The notes: generated by a model from the letters alone, not told the origin. 64,000 bases of DNA from JBBRCX01 sp038204465 (GCA_038204465.1 JBBRCX010000003.1:29433-93432), one strand, 5' to 3'; shown: positions 44,136 through 52,480, counted from the first letter of the stretch. Program-made: numbers and translations.

Positions 44136-44498
44136 ATGCAGTTCGAGATCACCACGACGCGTTTCTTCTCCGCCGCCCATCAGTTGCGGCTTTACGATGG
44201 CTCACTGGAGCCGCTGCACGGACATAACTGGCGGGTGAAGGTGACGGCGGCGGCACCGCGCCTCGACGCGATCGGCGTGGTGATGGACTTTCACGAACTC
44301 GAGCGGCTGCTGGACGCGATCCTCGGTCCGATGCACAACCGGCACCTGAACGAGTTGCAGACGTTTGCGGAGTTGAATCCTTCGGCGGAAAATGTGGCGC
44401 TTCACGTGGCCCGGACGTTGCAATTGCCCCATCCTGTCACCCTGCAGATCGTGGAGGTCTGGGAGACGGATGAGAACTCGGCGGTGTGCCGGCCGTGA
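44136..44498 (+). CDS. PTPS-family pterin enzyme with PTPS-III (folate-type) motif
   Basis: A 120-residue 6-pyruvoyltetrahydropterin synthase-fold protein. Zinc ligands are H15, H28 and H30 (AAH and HGH). QueD and eukaryotic PTPS have a catalytic Cys in CxxxHGH; here the site reads E25-P-L-H28-G-H30, the ExxHGH motif described for PTPS-III, which can replace dihydroneopterin aldolase (FolB) in folate synthesis. No Cys lies nearby. It is divergent from trpE, 78 bp upstream of mcsA. Annotation as QueD would probably be wrong. Other folate genes are not in the window. Confidence 0.72.
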   Translation: MQFEITTTRFFSAAHQLRLYDGSLEPLHGHNWRVKVTAAAPRLDAIGVVMDFHELERLLDAILGPMHNRHLNELQTFAELNPSAENVALHVARTLQLPHPVTLQIVEVWETDENSAVCRP

Positions 44499-44512
44499 TT
44501 CCCGATCCTACG

Positions 44513-44541
44513 TTGACGCTATGGTTCGACCGAAATACGAT
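44513..44541 (+). promoter_or_regulatory. Sigma-70-type promoter of mcsA
   Basis: TTGACG (44513-44518), 17-base spacer, TACGAT (44536-44541), 34 bases before the mcsA ATG at 44576. Confidence 0.55.
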
Positions 44542-44575
44542 TGATTTGCCGGCTTGAATAAGAAAGTAAGCCTTC

Positions 44576-45070
44576 ATGAAGTGTGACAACTGCAACAAAA
44601 CCGCGACGGTGCATCTCACTGAGATCAAGAGCGGGAAGAAGATCGAGAAACACCTGTGCGAACAGTGCGCTGCGCAAAACGAAGGCATGCCGGTAAAGAG
44701 CCACATGCCCATCAATGAGCTCCTGACGAACTTCGTCATGGCCCACTCCGGGCTGCAGCAGGAGAAGGGGACGACCTGCGAGCACTGCGGCGTGACCTGG
44801 GCGGAGTTTCGCACGAACGGTTTGCTCGGTTGCCAGCACGACTACCAGCTTTTTGAAAAGGACCTGACGCCGCTGCTGCAACGGGCGCACGAGGCCGCGA
44901 CGCACCACGTCGGCAAGGTGCCGGGGCGTCGCGGCGGGAGCGGGGTGCCGATGAAGCGGCAGGTCGACCTGACCAAGCTCCGCAAGGAGCTGGCCAAGGC
45001 GGTCGAGGCGGAAGATTACGAGCGCGCTGCAAAGCTCCGCGACCAGATCCGGCAGGCCGAAAGCGCATGA
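44576..45070 (+). CDS. mcsA: McsA-like zinc/UVR-motif protein
   Basis: 164 residues. The N-terminal half has paired cysteines (CDNC, CEQC, then CEHC); the fourth pair, usually GCxxCY, reads GCQHDY, so one ligand may be His or missing. The C-terminal UVR motif (VDLTKLRKELAKAVEAEDYERAAKLRD, residues 130-156) is intact. McsA activates the protein-arginine kinase McsB, whose gene follows 82 bp later. Together they tag proteins with phosphoarginine for ClpCP in Firmicutes. ctsR and clpC, their usual neighbours there, are absent. Confidence 0.88.
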   Translation: MKCDNCNKTATVHLTEIKSGKKIEKHLCEQCAAQNEGMPVKSHMPINELLTNFVMAHSGLQQEKGTTCEHCGVTWAEFRTNGLLGCQHDYQLFEKDLTPLLQRAHEAATHHVGKVPGRRGGSGVPMKRQVDLTKLRKELAKAVEAEDYERAAKLRDQIRQAESA

Positions 45071-45152
45071 AAGGAAGCAGCCGCCCCGCGCACGGAAGCC
45101 CCGCCCGGCAGAGCCGTGCCGCTTGCAGGAGTCGATGGCCCGGCAGTGACTT

Positions 45153-46208
45153 ATGAAGCTCAGCGATCTCACCAACCAGGCGGGCGAATGGCTCCGTGGC
45201 AACGGGCCGATGAGCGAGATCGTGATCTCCTCGCGCATCCGGCTGGCGCGTAACGTTTCCGGTCAGCCTTTCCTCACGCGCTGCACACGTCACCAGCAGC
45301 AGGCGCTGGAAGCGAAGGTGCGCGAGACGATCCTGGCGGCGCAGATCGCGCCGCAGACGCTCTATGTGGATCTCGAGGCGGCCCCGGAAGTGGACCGCCA
45401 GCTGCTGGTGGAACGGCATTTGATCAGCAAGCCGCACGCATCGGCGGAAGGCGCCCGCGGGGTCGCGATCGGAGAGAACGAGACCATCTCGATCATGGTC
45501 AACGAGGAGGACCACCTGCGCCTCCAGGTCCTGCGCAGCGGGCTTCAACTGGAAGAGGCGTGGGAGCAGATCACCAAGATCGACGATCAGCTCGAGTCAA
45601 CCCTGGACTGGGCGTTTCATCCGCGCTTTGGATACCTCACCGCCTGCCCGACCAATGTCGGAACGGGCATCCGGGTCAGCGTGATGCTGCACCTGCCGGC
45701 GCTGAAGCTCACCGGCGAGATCGAAAAGGTCTTCCGTGCCGCAAAGGACATGCGGCTGGCAGTCCGCGGGCTGTATGGGGAAGGGACCGAAGCGACCGGC
45801 GACTTCTACCAGATCAGCAACCAGACAACACTGGGCAAGACCGAAGACGACATCATCAGCGACTTCAAGCACCTGGTGATTCCCAAGATCATCGACTACG
45901 AGCACCACGCGCGCAAGACGCTGCTCAACGATCGCACGGTGGCATTGGATGACAAGGTTTTCCGGGCACTGGGGGTGCTGCAGACGGCGAGGCTCGTTTC
46001 CAGCGAGGAGACACTGTCGCTGCTTAGTCATCTGCGCATGGGCGTGAACCTTGGCCGGATCAAGGACCTGGACATGCGGACGATCAACGAGCTATTCCTG
46101 CTGACGCAGCCCGCGCACCTGCAGAAGGTCCAGGGGCGCAAGCTCGAAGGGGATGCGCGGCGGGCCGCGCGGGCCGACTACATTCGCCATCGACTTCATT
46201 CCAAATGA
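45153..46208 (+). CDS. mcsB: Protein-arginine kinase McsB
   Basis: A 351-residue phosphagen-kinase-fold protein. SSRIRLARNVSG, VNEEDHLRLQ and PTNVGTGIRVSVMLHLP are the McsB signatures, and the length is that of B. subtilis McsB (363). The C-terminal pArg-sensing motif RDxxRA is here R336-R-A-A-R340-A, with Arg in place of Asp, so allosteric control may differ. It follows mcsA; no ctsR or clpC lies near, so the regulation of the pair is probably not by CtsR. Confidence 0.92.
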   Translation: MKLSDLTNQAGEWLRGNGPMSEIVISSRIRLARNVSGQPFLTRCTRHQQQALEAKVRETILAAQIAPQTLYVDLEAAPEVDRQLLVERHLISKPHASAEGARGVAIGENETISIMVNEEDHLRLQVLRSGLQLEEAWEQITKIDDQLESTLDWAFHPRFGYLTACPTNVGTGIRVSVMLHLPALKLTGEIEKVFRAAKDMRLAVRGLYGEGTEATGDFYQISNQTTLGKTEDDIISDFKHLVIPKIIDYEHHARKTLLNDRTVALDDKVFRALGVLQTARLVSSEETLSLLSHLRMGVNLGRIKDLDMRTINELFLLTQPAHLQKVQGRKLEGDARRAARADYIRHRLHSK

Positions 46209-46247
46209 TCGTCCGCTTCGCGCGTCCGCTTCGTACAGGCGGGTAAG

Positions 46248-46994
46248 GTGTCGTCCGTGAAGAGGCGATCGAACCAGCACGCGCGCAGGGCCAGGTCGGC
46301 GCCGCGCAGACTTCCGTTCGCCATCGTGTACGAGGATGCCGACGTCCTGGTCGTCGACAAGCCGGCGGGGCTGCTCACCAGCACGGTGCCGCGCGAGCGT
46401 CGGCCGACATTGCTGGCGATGGTGCGCGAATACGTCGAAGCGCATAGCCCGCGGGCACGCGTGGGGCTCATTCATCGGCTTGATCGGGACGCGGCGGGGT
46501 TGCTCGTCTTTTCCAAGAATGATCCCAGCTACCGGTCGCTGAAGTCGCAATTCTTCCACCACAGCACCGAACGCGTGTACCTGGCGGTAGTCTACGGCTC
46601 GCCTCCATCCGACAGCGGGCGCATCGATTCGTCACTGGTGGAGCGTACGGACGGGACAGTCCACTCGACCCGGCAGCACGGCAAGGGACAGCGGGCGGTG
46701 ACGGAATATGAAGTGGTGAGCCGGAGCGGAGGGCAAACGCTGCTTCGGGTGACGCTTCAGACCGGCCGAAAGCACCAGATTCGAGTGCAGTTGAGCGAGA
46801 ACCGGATGCCGATCATCGGCGACGTGCTGTACGGCCGGGAGGACGACAAGCCGCCGCGCCTGATGCTCGCGGCGGTGCGGCTGGGCTTCGATCATCCAAG
46901 GACGGGGAAGCGGGTGGTGTTCGAGGTGGCGCCGCCGAAGCACTTCATGATCCCGATTTCGGCGCGGCCGGATGGCGGGAGCGGGGCGAGCTAG
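46248..46994 (+). CDS. RluA-family pseudouridine synthase
   Basis: A 248-residue enzyme expected to isomerise uridine in RNA. The catalytic Asp lies in LIHRLDRDAAGLLVFSK (about residues 77-93). The KPAGLLTS motif and the C-terminal LQTGRKHQIRVQLS block are typical. There is no S4 domain. A GTG start is used (46248; a second GTG is three codons on). The RNA target is unknown. Its stop shares bases with the frr stop on the other strand: CTAG at 46991-46994. Confidence 0.85.
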   Translation: MSSVKRRSNQHARRARSAPRRLPFAIVYEDADVLVVDKPAGLLTSTVPRERRPTLLAMVREYVEAHSPRARVGLIHRLDRDAAGLLVFSKNDPSYRSLKSQFFHHSTERVYLAVVYGSPPSDSGRIDSSLVERTDGTVHSTRQHGKGQRAVTEYEVVSRSGGQTLLRVTLQTGRKHQIRVQLSENRMPIIGDVLYGREDDKPPRLMLAAVRLGFDHPRTGKRVVFEVAPPKHFMIPISARPDGGSGAS

Positions 46995-47551
46995 ACTTCC
47001 ATCACTTCCTTGCGCTTGTGCTCGATCATCTCGTCGACCTTGGTTTCGTAGAGCTTGGTCAGCTCCTGGATTTTTTCCTTGGTCTCGGTGGCGTCATCCT
47101 CGGTCATCACGCCGCCCTTCTGCTCGGTGTCGGCGATTTTGTTGGCGTCGCGACGGGCGTTTCGGATGCGGATCTTCACATCCTCCGCCAGCTGCTTGCA
47201 CTGCGACACCATCTTCAGCCGGGTCTCCTGCGACATCGGCGGGAGCACGAGGCGCAGCTGTTTGCCGTCGCTGTGGGGCGTGAGGTTGATCTTGCTGTCG
47301 TTGATCGCTTTCTCAATCGCCTTCAGATCGCCGGGAGCGAACGGTTTGATCAGGATCTGCGTTGCTTCGGGGATGTTGATCGCCGCGATGTTTCGGATGT
47401 CGGTGGGCGTGCCGTAGTAGTCGACCTTGATGTTCTCCACCAGCGCGGGCGAGGCGCGGCCGGTGCGGATGCCGCGCAGCTCGTGCCGCAGGTGCTCGGC
47501 GGATTTTTCCATGTGCTCTTCGCAGTCGAACAGGATGTCATCCGCTGGCAT
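46991..47551 (-). CDS. frr: Ribosome recycling factor
   Basis: A 186-residue RRF, which with EF-G splits the post-termination ribosome. The three-helix bundle is read from MEKSAEHLRHELRGIRTGRASPALVENI (quoted by position 14-41), the GTPTDIRNIAAINIPEATQ beta domain and the conserved C-terminus with KETKEKIQELTKLYETKVDEMIEHK. Length is typical (185). pyrH lies 64 bp upstream, the usual pyrH-frr order; rpsB and tsf are missing here. Confidence 0.96.
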   Translation of the reverse strand: MPADDILFDCEEHMEKSAEHLRHELRGIRTGRASPALVENIKVDYYGTPTDIRNIAAINIPEATQILIKPFAPGDLKAIEKAINDSKINLTPHSDGKQLRLVLPPMSQETRLKMVSQCKQLAEDVKIRIRNARRDANKIADTEQKGGVMTEDDATETKEKIQELTKLYETKVDEMIEHKRKEVMEV

Positions 47552-47562
47552 AGAAACCTCTG

Positions 47563-47597
47563 GGATTTCCGATTTTTGATTCTCGATTTTTGATCGG
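47563..47597. repeat. Short AT-rich GATTT repeat between pyrH and frr
   Basis: Units of GATTTCCGATTTTTG / GATTCTCGATTTTTG type. Related to the repeat at 14359-14394. It lies in the 64-bp pyrH-frr gap. Confidence 0.5.
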
Positions 47598-47615
47598 GGA
47601 TTGTACTCGAAACGC

Positions 47616-48347
47616 TTAGCTTGGGCTGATCTTTGTTCCGACCTTTTCGCCGCGGATGACGCGGGCGATGTTGCCAGGGGTTTTCAGGTTGAAGACGACC
47701 AGCGGGATCTTCTGCTCCATGCAGAGGGTGATCGCGGTGAGGTCCATCACCCGCAGCTGCTCGCGGTGGACCTGCTCGAAGCTCACGTCGCGGTAGAGCT
47801 TCGCATTCGGGTCCTTCTTTGGATCGGCGGAATAAATGCCATCGACCTTGGTCGCCTTGAGAAGCACATCAGCCTGGATTTCGGTGGCGCGGAGGGCGGC
47901 GCAGGTGTCGGTGGTGAAGAAGGGATTGCCGGTGCCGGCGGCGAGGATCACCGCGCGGTTTTTTTCCAGGTGGCGAACGGCGCGCCGGCGAATGAAAGGC
48001 TCGCAGACGTTGTAGACGCTGATGGCGGAGAGCACGCGCGTGGGCTGCCCGAACTTTTCCATGGTCTCCTGCAGCGCCAGCGCGTTGAGGACGGTGGCCA
48101 GCATGCCCATGTAGTCGGCGGTGGCGCGGGGGATGTGCCCATCTTCGGCGAAGGTGGCGCCGCGGATGAAGTTGCCGCCGCCGACCACCACCGCAAGTTG
48201 AACGCCCATCTGGGCGACTTCGACGCACTGGCGGGCAATGGCCTCGAGCTGCTCGGCCTCGATCCCGAACCCGCCCTCATGGCAGAATCCCTCTCCGCTG
48301 ATCTTGAGCAGAACGCGCTGGTAAACGGCGCCGCCGGTTAGCGTCAT
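47616..48347 (-). CDS. pyrH: UMP kinase
   Basis: A 243-residue amino-acid-kinase-fold enzyme that phosphorylates UMP to UDP. YQRVLLKISGEGF at the start, VVGGGNFIRG, the GTGNPFFTTDTCAALRA segment and KATKVDGIYSADP are diagnostic. Starts at 48347 and 48359 are both possible; neither has a clear ribosome-binding site. frr follows after 64 bp. aroK is divergent. Confidence 0.95.
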   Translation of the reverse strand: MTLTGGAVYQRVLLKISGEGFCHEGGFGIEAEQLEAIARQCVEVAQMGVQLAVVVGGGNFIRGATFAEDGHIPRATADYMGMLATVLNALALQETMEKFGQPTRVLSAISVYNVCEPFIRRRAVRHLEKNRAVILAAGTGNPFFTTDTCAALRATEIQADVLLKATKVDGIYSADPKKDPNAKLYRDVSFEQVHREQLRVMDLTAITLCMEQKIPLVVFNLKTPGNIARVIRGEKVGTKISPS

Positions 48348-48456
48348 GGTGGGCGGCATTATAGCGAGGCCCGACCGCTTGTCGCTGGAGGCGAAGGCGG
48401 CGCGGCTCGCGGCGGGGCTATTGTGGGGCTCGGGCACGGGCCGATAATCGATTTGC

Positions 48457-48972
48457 GTGAGTACCGTGCTGATCGGCTATCGCGGCAGCGGCAAGACGAC
48501 GATCGGGCGGAAGCTCGCCGACCGGCTTTGGCAGAAGTTTGTCGACAGTGATGAGATGATCGTGCGCGCCGCCGGCAAAAGCATCCGGGAGATTTTCGAA
48601 TCGGATTCCGAGGCGAAGTTTCGCGAACTGGAATCTTCGCTCGTACGCGATCTGTGCCAGCTGGGCGATCAGGTGATCGCGCTGGGCGGGGGCGCGCTCG
48701 AACGCGAGGAGAATCGGGCAGTGCTGAAAGACTCGGGGCACAAGGTGATCTACCTGAAGTGCGAGCCGGAGGAACTACTCCGCCGGATCGGATCTGATCC
48801 GCAAACGCAGGATGCGCGGCCGAACTTGACCTCACTTGGCGGAGGGATTGAGGAGATCGAGATGATGCTGCAGCGCCGCGAGCCGCTTTACCGAGCGGCG
48901 ATGAGTGCTGAACTGGATGTGACCCACCTGAGCCCCGATGAGGCCGTGGTCTATATCGTGAGGCTAATGTGA
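48457..48972 (+). CDS. aroK: Shikimate kinase
   Basis: A 171-residue P-loop kinase of the shikimate pathway. Walker A GYRGSGKTT (residues 7-15), DSDEMI for metal and shikimate, RELESSLV and the GGGAL motif are all present, and the lid carries the Arg cluster. It starts at a GTG. It provides chorismate precursors used by TrpE (42535) but is not in an aro cluster. The prepilin peptidase gene follows after 43 bp. Confidence 0.9.
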   Translation: MSTVLIGYRGSGKTTIGRKLADRLWQKFVDSDEMIVRAAGKSIREIFESDSEAKFRELESSLVRDLCQLGDQVIALGGGALEREENRAVLKDSGHKVIYLKCEPEELLRRIGSDPQTQDARPNLTSLGGGIEEIEMMLQRREPLYRAAMSAELDVTHLSPDEAVVYIVRLM

Positions 48973-49015
48973 TGGTCTCATTTCGGTTGCGCCGTTGCGT
49001 ATTGCTCGATGTGCG

Positions 49016-50299
49016 ATGAACCACTTCGTCTACATCTTCTTCATCTTTGCCCTGGGCGCGTGCGTCGGGAGTTTCCTGAACGTGGTCGTCTGGCGTCTGC
49101 CGCGCGGCGAGTCGCTGGTTACGCCGCCTTCGCACTGCCCGAAGTGCAATGCGCTGCTGAAGTGGTACGACAATATTCCGATTCTCGGCTGGCTGAAGCT
49201 CGGCGGGAGATGCCGCTACTGCAGGGAGCCGATTTCGCCGCGCTACCCGATCGTCGAGGCGGTGACCGGGGCGCTGCTTGTTTTGTATTTCGTGCTGTTC
49301 TTCATTTTCGACGTCGGCCCGTGCCGGTGGCATCCGTCGCCGATGGGAGAGCACACGATGCGCGCGGCGCACGCGCCGCTGTCGATTGCGGAAGATTGGC
49401 CGATCTACGCCCTCTACATGTTTACCGTTTGCGGCCTGCTGGCGGCGAGCCTGGTCGACGCCGAGCAGTTCGTCATTCCAGTGCAGATCCCATGGCTGAT
49501 CGCGGCTGTGGGGATCGTCTTCCATGCCCTGCTGGATCATCCCACGAGAGCGGGTGCGCTCAACCTGGTGGATGAGCGCGGGAATCCGTCGGCGCTCAAC
49601 GCGATCGCGGCGGGCGCGGCCGTCGGGCTGCTGGTGAGCGTTGTCCTGTGGTTGGCGGACTGGGTCCCGACGAGCTTTGCGGAGGGCGAGCCGCTGATGG
49701 ACCTCGATCGCGACGCGGCGGAGGCCGAGCGGCAGGCCGCGAGACGCGCCGGGCGGGAGATGGCTCCGTTGCCCCCGCAGTACACCAGCAGGCAGGTGCG
49801 GGCAGAGATCGGGAAGGAGATCGTCTTCCTTCTGCCGCCGATGATGCTGGCGGTGGCGTGGTTCTTACTGACGCGAATCGAGCCGCTCAGGGGGTGGTGG
49901 GACCGCATCATCGATCACGACTGGGCTACCGGCCTGCTCGGTGCGGTATTCGGGGCGCTGGTGGGCGGCTTCGTGGTCTGGGTAACGCGCATCCTGGGGA
50001 CGCTGGGCTTCGGACGGCTGGCGATGGGGCTGGGGGACGTGCACCTGATGTTCGGCGTCGGCGCGGTGATCGGGGCGGGCGGCGCGACGGCCGCGTTTTT
50101 CCTGGCGCCGTTCTTCGGTATCGCGATCGCGATTTACATGCTGCTCACCGGGACGCGCCGCGAGCTGCCGTACGGTCCATATCTGAGTTTGGGCACGGCG
50201 GCGGTCATGCTATTTTATGGTCCAATCGCCGACTACCTGAGACCGGGGATGGGCGGACTGGTGGAGTTGATCGGTGGCTGGGCCGGCGCGGGGGGCTGA
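49016..50299 (+). CDS. Prepilin peptidase (A24A) with large insertion
   Basis: 427 residues. The N-terminal methylase domain has the tetracysteine zinc motif (CPKC and CRYC, residues 40-75) after SFLNVVVWRLPRGES. The peptidase domain has its first Asp in SLVDAEQFVIP and the second in GLGDVHLMFG. Between the two aspartates lies an insertion of about 130 residues containing a charged cytoplasmic stretch and extra membrane segments; standard enzymes are 250-290 residues. It is the likely processor of the prepilin-like protein at 10378. The ATG at 49016 is preferred to the upstream GTG-type start at 48995. Confidence 0.88.
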   Translation: MNHFVYIFFIFALGACVGSFLNVVVWRLPRGESLVTPPSHCPKCNALLKWYDNIPILGWLKLGGRCRYCREPISPRYPIVEAVTGALLVLYFVLFFIFDVGPCRWHPSPMGEHTMRAAHAPLSIAEDWPIYALYMFTVCGLLAASLVDAEQFVIPVQIPWLIAAVGIVFHALLDHPTRAGALNLVDERGNPSALNAIAAGAAVGLLVSVVLWLADWVPTSFAEGEPLMDLDRDAAEAERQAARRAGREMAPLPPQYTSRQVRAEIGKEIVFLLPPMMLAVAWFLLTRIEPLRGWWDRIIDHDWATGLLGAVFGALVGGFVVWVTRILGTLGFGRLAMGLGDVHLMFGVGAVIGAGGATAAFFLAPFFGIAIAIYMLLTGTRRELPYGPYLSLGTAAVMLFYGPIADYLRPGMGGLVELIGGWAGAGG

Positions 50300-50328
50300 G
50301 GGGCGTTGGATTCCGAATTGAGGACGGC

Positions 50329-50688
50329 ATGGGCAACCTTTGGCTGAGGATCAGGATCTGGACAAAGATCAGTCTCTTTGCGCTGCTGGCGATCTACGTG
50401 CTGTTCTTCGTCTACAACAACAGCTCAAAGCCGGTAACGCCGTGGTTCTGGTTCGGGCGGGCGTCCGAGACGAGCGTGCTGGTCGTGGTTCTGTCGGCCT
50501 TCCTCACGGGGGTCGTGGTAACGATCCTGGTGAGCACGACGTTCAAGACACTTCAGCAGGTGCGCGACCTGCGCCGGCGCAACCGCACGGAGCGGCTGGA
50601 GAGCGAGATGGCGGAGATGCGCTCCAAGGCGGGGATGCTGAGGAGCAAGGCGGGAACCGCTGACGAAGCGTCGACGCCGGAAGCTTAA
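50329..50688 (+). CDS. LapA/DUF1049-like membrane protein
   Basis: A 119-residue protein with two hydrophobic segments (residues 12-28 and 45-68) and a charged coiled-coil-like tail (LQQVRDLRRRNRTERLESEMAEMRS, given by position 72-96). This is the layout of LapA-type proteins, which in E. coli help LPS assembly by anchoring LapB. AGGA lies 4 bases before the ATG. The longer open frame from 49648 is a shadow of the peptidase gene. It lies 29 bp after the peptidase gene. Confidence 0.7.
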   Translation: MGNLWLRIRIWTKISLFALLAIYVLFFVYNNSSKPVTPWFWFGRASETSVLVVVLSAFLTGVVVTILVSTTFKTLQQVRDLRRRNRTERLESEMAEMRSKAGMLRSKAGTADEASTPEA

Positions 50689-50731
50689 CGCCGCGGCGCA
50701 GCGACTATCTCACTCCTGCGGCGGCCGTGAC

Positions 50732-50759
50732 TTGACGGCGCGGCGAATTTCCCTACATT
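50732..50759 (+). promoter_or_regulatory. Sigma-70-type promoter of the OmpA-like gene
   Basis: TTGACG (50732-50737), 16-base spacer, TACATT (50754-50759), 36 bases before the ATG at 50796. Confidence 0.65.
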
Positions 50760-50795
50760 TTTGGCGGTCCAACGCTCGCGATGAAAGGAATCGTC

Positions 50796-51458
50796 ATGCG
50801 CATCTTACCTGGTGGGGTTCTCTGTGCCGCTGTTCTGTCGCTGCTTGCAACCGGATGCCAGAACAAGGTGGATGACGAGAACCACCGGTTGTGGCGTGAG
50901 AACCGCGACCTGCACACACAGAACGATTTGATGAGGATGCGGCCGCCCGCGATGGTGGAGCGTCCGATGCCGCCGACGACAGCCCCTGCGCCGCGGGTGG
51001 CGGAGGTCGCGCCGACCCCGGAGCCGACGATCACGGGCGTGCCGACCGAATACAACGCCAGCCAGGGCACGATGACGGTCAATCTGGCGAGTGACGTCTA
51101 TTTCGATGCGGGGCAGGCAACGATAAAGTCGGGAGTGCATTCAACGCTCGATCGGGTGGCGGCGGCGTTGAAGAAGGACTACTCCGGCAAGCAGGTGCGC
51201 GTGGAGGGGCACACCGACACGGATCCGATCAGGGTGAGCAAGTGGAAGAGCAACCAGGAGCTTTCCGAGGCCCGCGCGTCGGCGGTGAAGAAATACCTGG
51301 TGGATCACGGCGTGAATTCGGGAAACATCACGCCCATGGGTTATGGCGAGAGCCGGCCGCGAGGTCAGGACAAGGCGGCCAACCGGCGCGTGGAAATCGT
51401 GGTGCTGGTAAACGGCGGCGGGGCGCAAAACATGAGCAACAACAGCATGAACAAGTAG
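50796..51458 (+). CDS. OmpA/Pal-type peptidoglycan-binding lipoprotein
   Basis: A 220-residue protein. The signal ends in LLATGC (Cys about residue 21). A short coiled coil (ENHRLWRENRDLHTQND) and proline-rich linker lead to an OmpA domain (residues 110-205): VYFDAGQATIKSGV, VEGHTDTDPI and the NRRVEIVV end that binds diaminopimelate. The ATG at 50796 has AAGGA 6 bases upstream; the ATG at 50781 does not. It likely links the outer layer to the wall. It has its own promoter. Confidence 0.88.
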   Translation: MRILPGGVLCAAVLSLLATGCQNKVDDENHRLWRENRDLHTQNDLMRMRPPAMVERPMPPTTAPAPRVAEVAPTPEPTITGVPTEYNASQGTMTVNLASDVYFDAGQATIKSGVHSTLDRVAAALKKDYSGKQVRVEGHTDTDPIRVSKWKSNQELSEARASAVKKYLVDHGVNSGNITPMGYGESRPRGQDKAANRRVEIVVLVNGGGAQNMSNNSMNK

Positions 51459-51488
51459 ACGGGCGTTTGACTTGTCACGAATGAAGAC

Positions 51489-51511
51489 GGGGCACCCCAC
51501 GTGGGTGCCCC
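51489..51511 (+). terminator. Strong hairpin between the OmpA-like gene and hisH
   Basis: GGGGCACCC (51489-51497), 5-base loop, GGGTGCCCC (51503-51511): a perfect 9-bp stem. There is no T-run, so it may be a weak terminator or an mRNA structure; it ends 8 bases before the hisH ATG. Confidence 0.5.
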
Positions 51512-51519
51512 TTGCCATT

Positions 51520-52134
51520 ATGTCGATCGCTATCGTGGATTACGGGATGGCGAACCTGCGCTCGGTGCAGAAGGCATTCGAGCAGGTGGGGACCCGCGCG
51601 CAGATCATCTCGCGTCCGGAGGAGATCGAGCGGGCGGACAAGATCGTGCTGCCGGGCGTGGGCGCGTTTCAGGATGCGGTTGCCACGCTGCGAAGCAGCG
51701 GGCTGGACGTGCCGATCCTGCGGCACATCGCGAAGGGCAAGCCATTCCTGGGGATCTGCCTCGGCCTGCAAATGCTATTCGACACCGGGTACGAAGATGG
51801 GGAGCATCGCGGGTTGGGCGTGCTGCGCGGGAAGTGTGTGCGGTTTGACGTCGACGACACAATGGGATTGAAGGTGCCGCACATGGGCTGGAACCAGTTG
51901 GAGGTGCTCCGGCGCTCGCCGATCCTGAAGGACCTCGCCGAGGGGTGCGGGGTTTACTTCGTGCACGGGTATCACGTGGTGCCGCAGGACGCTTCGGTGG
52001 TCGCGACGACGACCGATTACGGCCGGCCTTTTGTGAGCAGCATCTGGCGCGACAACATCGTGGCGACGCAGTTTCACCCGGAAAAGAGCCAGAAGGTGGG
52101 GCTGCAGATCCTGTCTAACTTTGCGGCGATGTAG
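51520..52134 (+). CDS. hisH: Imidazole glycerol phosphate synthase glutaminase subunit
   Basis: A 204-residue class I glutamine amidotransferase that feeds ammonia to HisF. MSIAIVDYGMANLRS is the conserved start (ATG 51520, not the TTG at 51472). The nucleophile elbow is LGICLGLQML and the His-Glu pair is in FHPEKSQ. GVYFVHGYHV is the usual oxyanion neighbourhood. Its 3' end overlaps the convergent CPMC gene by 20 bp. hisF is not in the window. Confidence 0.94.
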   Translation: MSIAIVDYGMANLRSVQKAFEQVGTRAQIISRPEEIERADKIVLPGVGAFQDAVATLRSSGLDVPILRHIAKGKPFLGICLGLQMLFDTGYEDGEHRGLGVLRGKCVRFDVDDTMGLKVPHMGWNQLEVLRRSPILKDLAEGCGVYFVHGYHVVPQDASVVATTTDYGRPFVSSIWRDNIVATQFHPEKSQKVGLQILSNFAAM

Positions 52135-52459
52135 CGGGCGCGACGACCGGGAAGCCGTGCTGAGACTGCGCGCCGGCGACGATGGACGTGTTGGCGACGG
52201 ACGTTCGAACTCCGCGGACGATGATTCCGATGATCATGCCCAGCACGGTGAAGAACCCGATGAGCATCGAGTAGACGCTGGTGTTGAAACCGTGAGGCAG
52301 GCTTCCGCCGGTTACAGGACTGCCGCCCGACGGTGGGGCTGCACCGCCACCGGGGCCGGTGGCGTTGGGGATGGAGTCCTTGCACATCGGGCAGGCGCTG
52401 GCCACGACGGCGACGCTCAGCAGCAGGGCGACACTCAACAGCGGCATCCAACGTTTCAT
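52115..52459 (-). CDS. Small exported protein with CPMC motif, unknown function
   Basis: A 114-residue protein with a signal peptide (SVAVVASAC), a CPMCKDS motif right after it and a second membrane segment (about residues 66-87). The Cys pair could bind copper or be redox active. No named family is recognised. It is the last gene of the ABC-2 permease-SCO-DUF420 operon, 21 bp after DUF420, which suggests a role in cytochrome oxidase or copper handling. It overlaps hisH by 20 bp at the 3' end. Confidence 0.65.
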   Translation of the reverse strand: MKRWMPLLSVALLLSVAVVASACPMCKDSIPNATGPGGGAAPPSGGSPVTGGSLPHGFNTSVYSMLIGFFTVLGMIIGIIVRGVRTSVANTSIVAGAQSQHGFPVVAPATSPQS

Positions 52460-52480
52460 TTCTTCCTCGCTTTGCTCACG

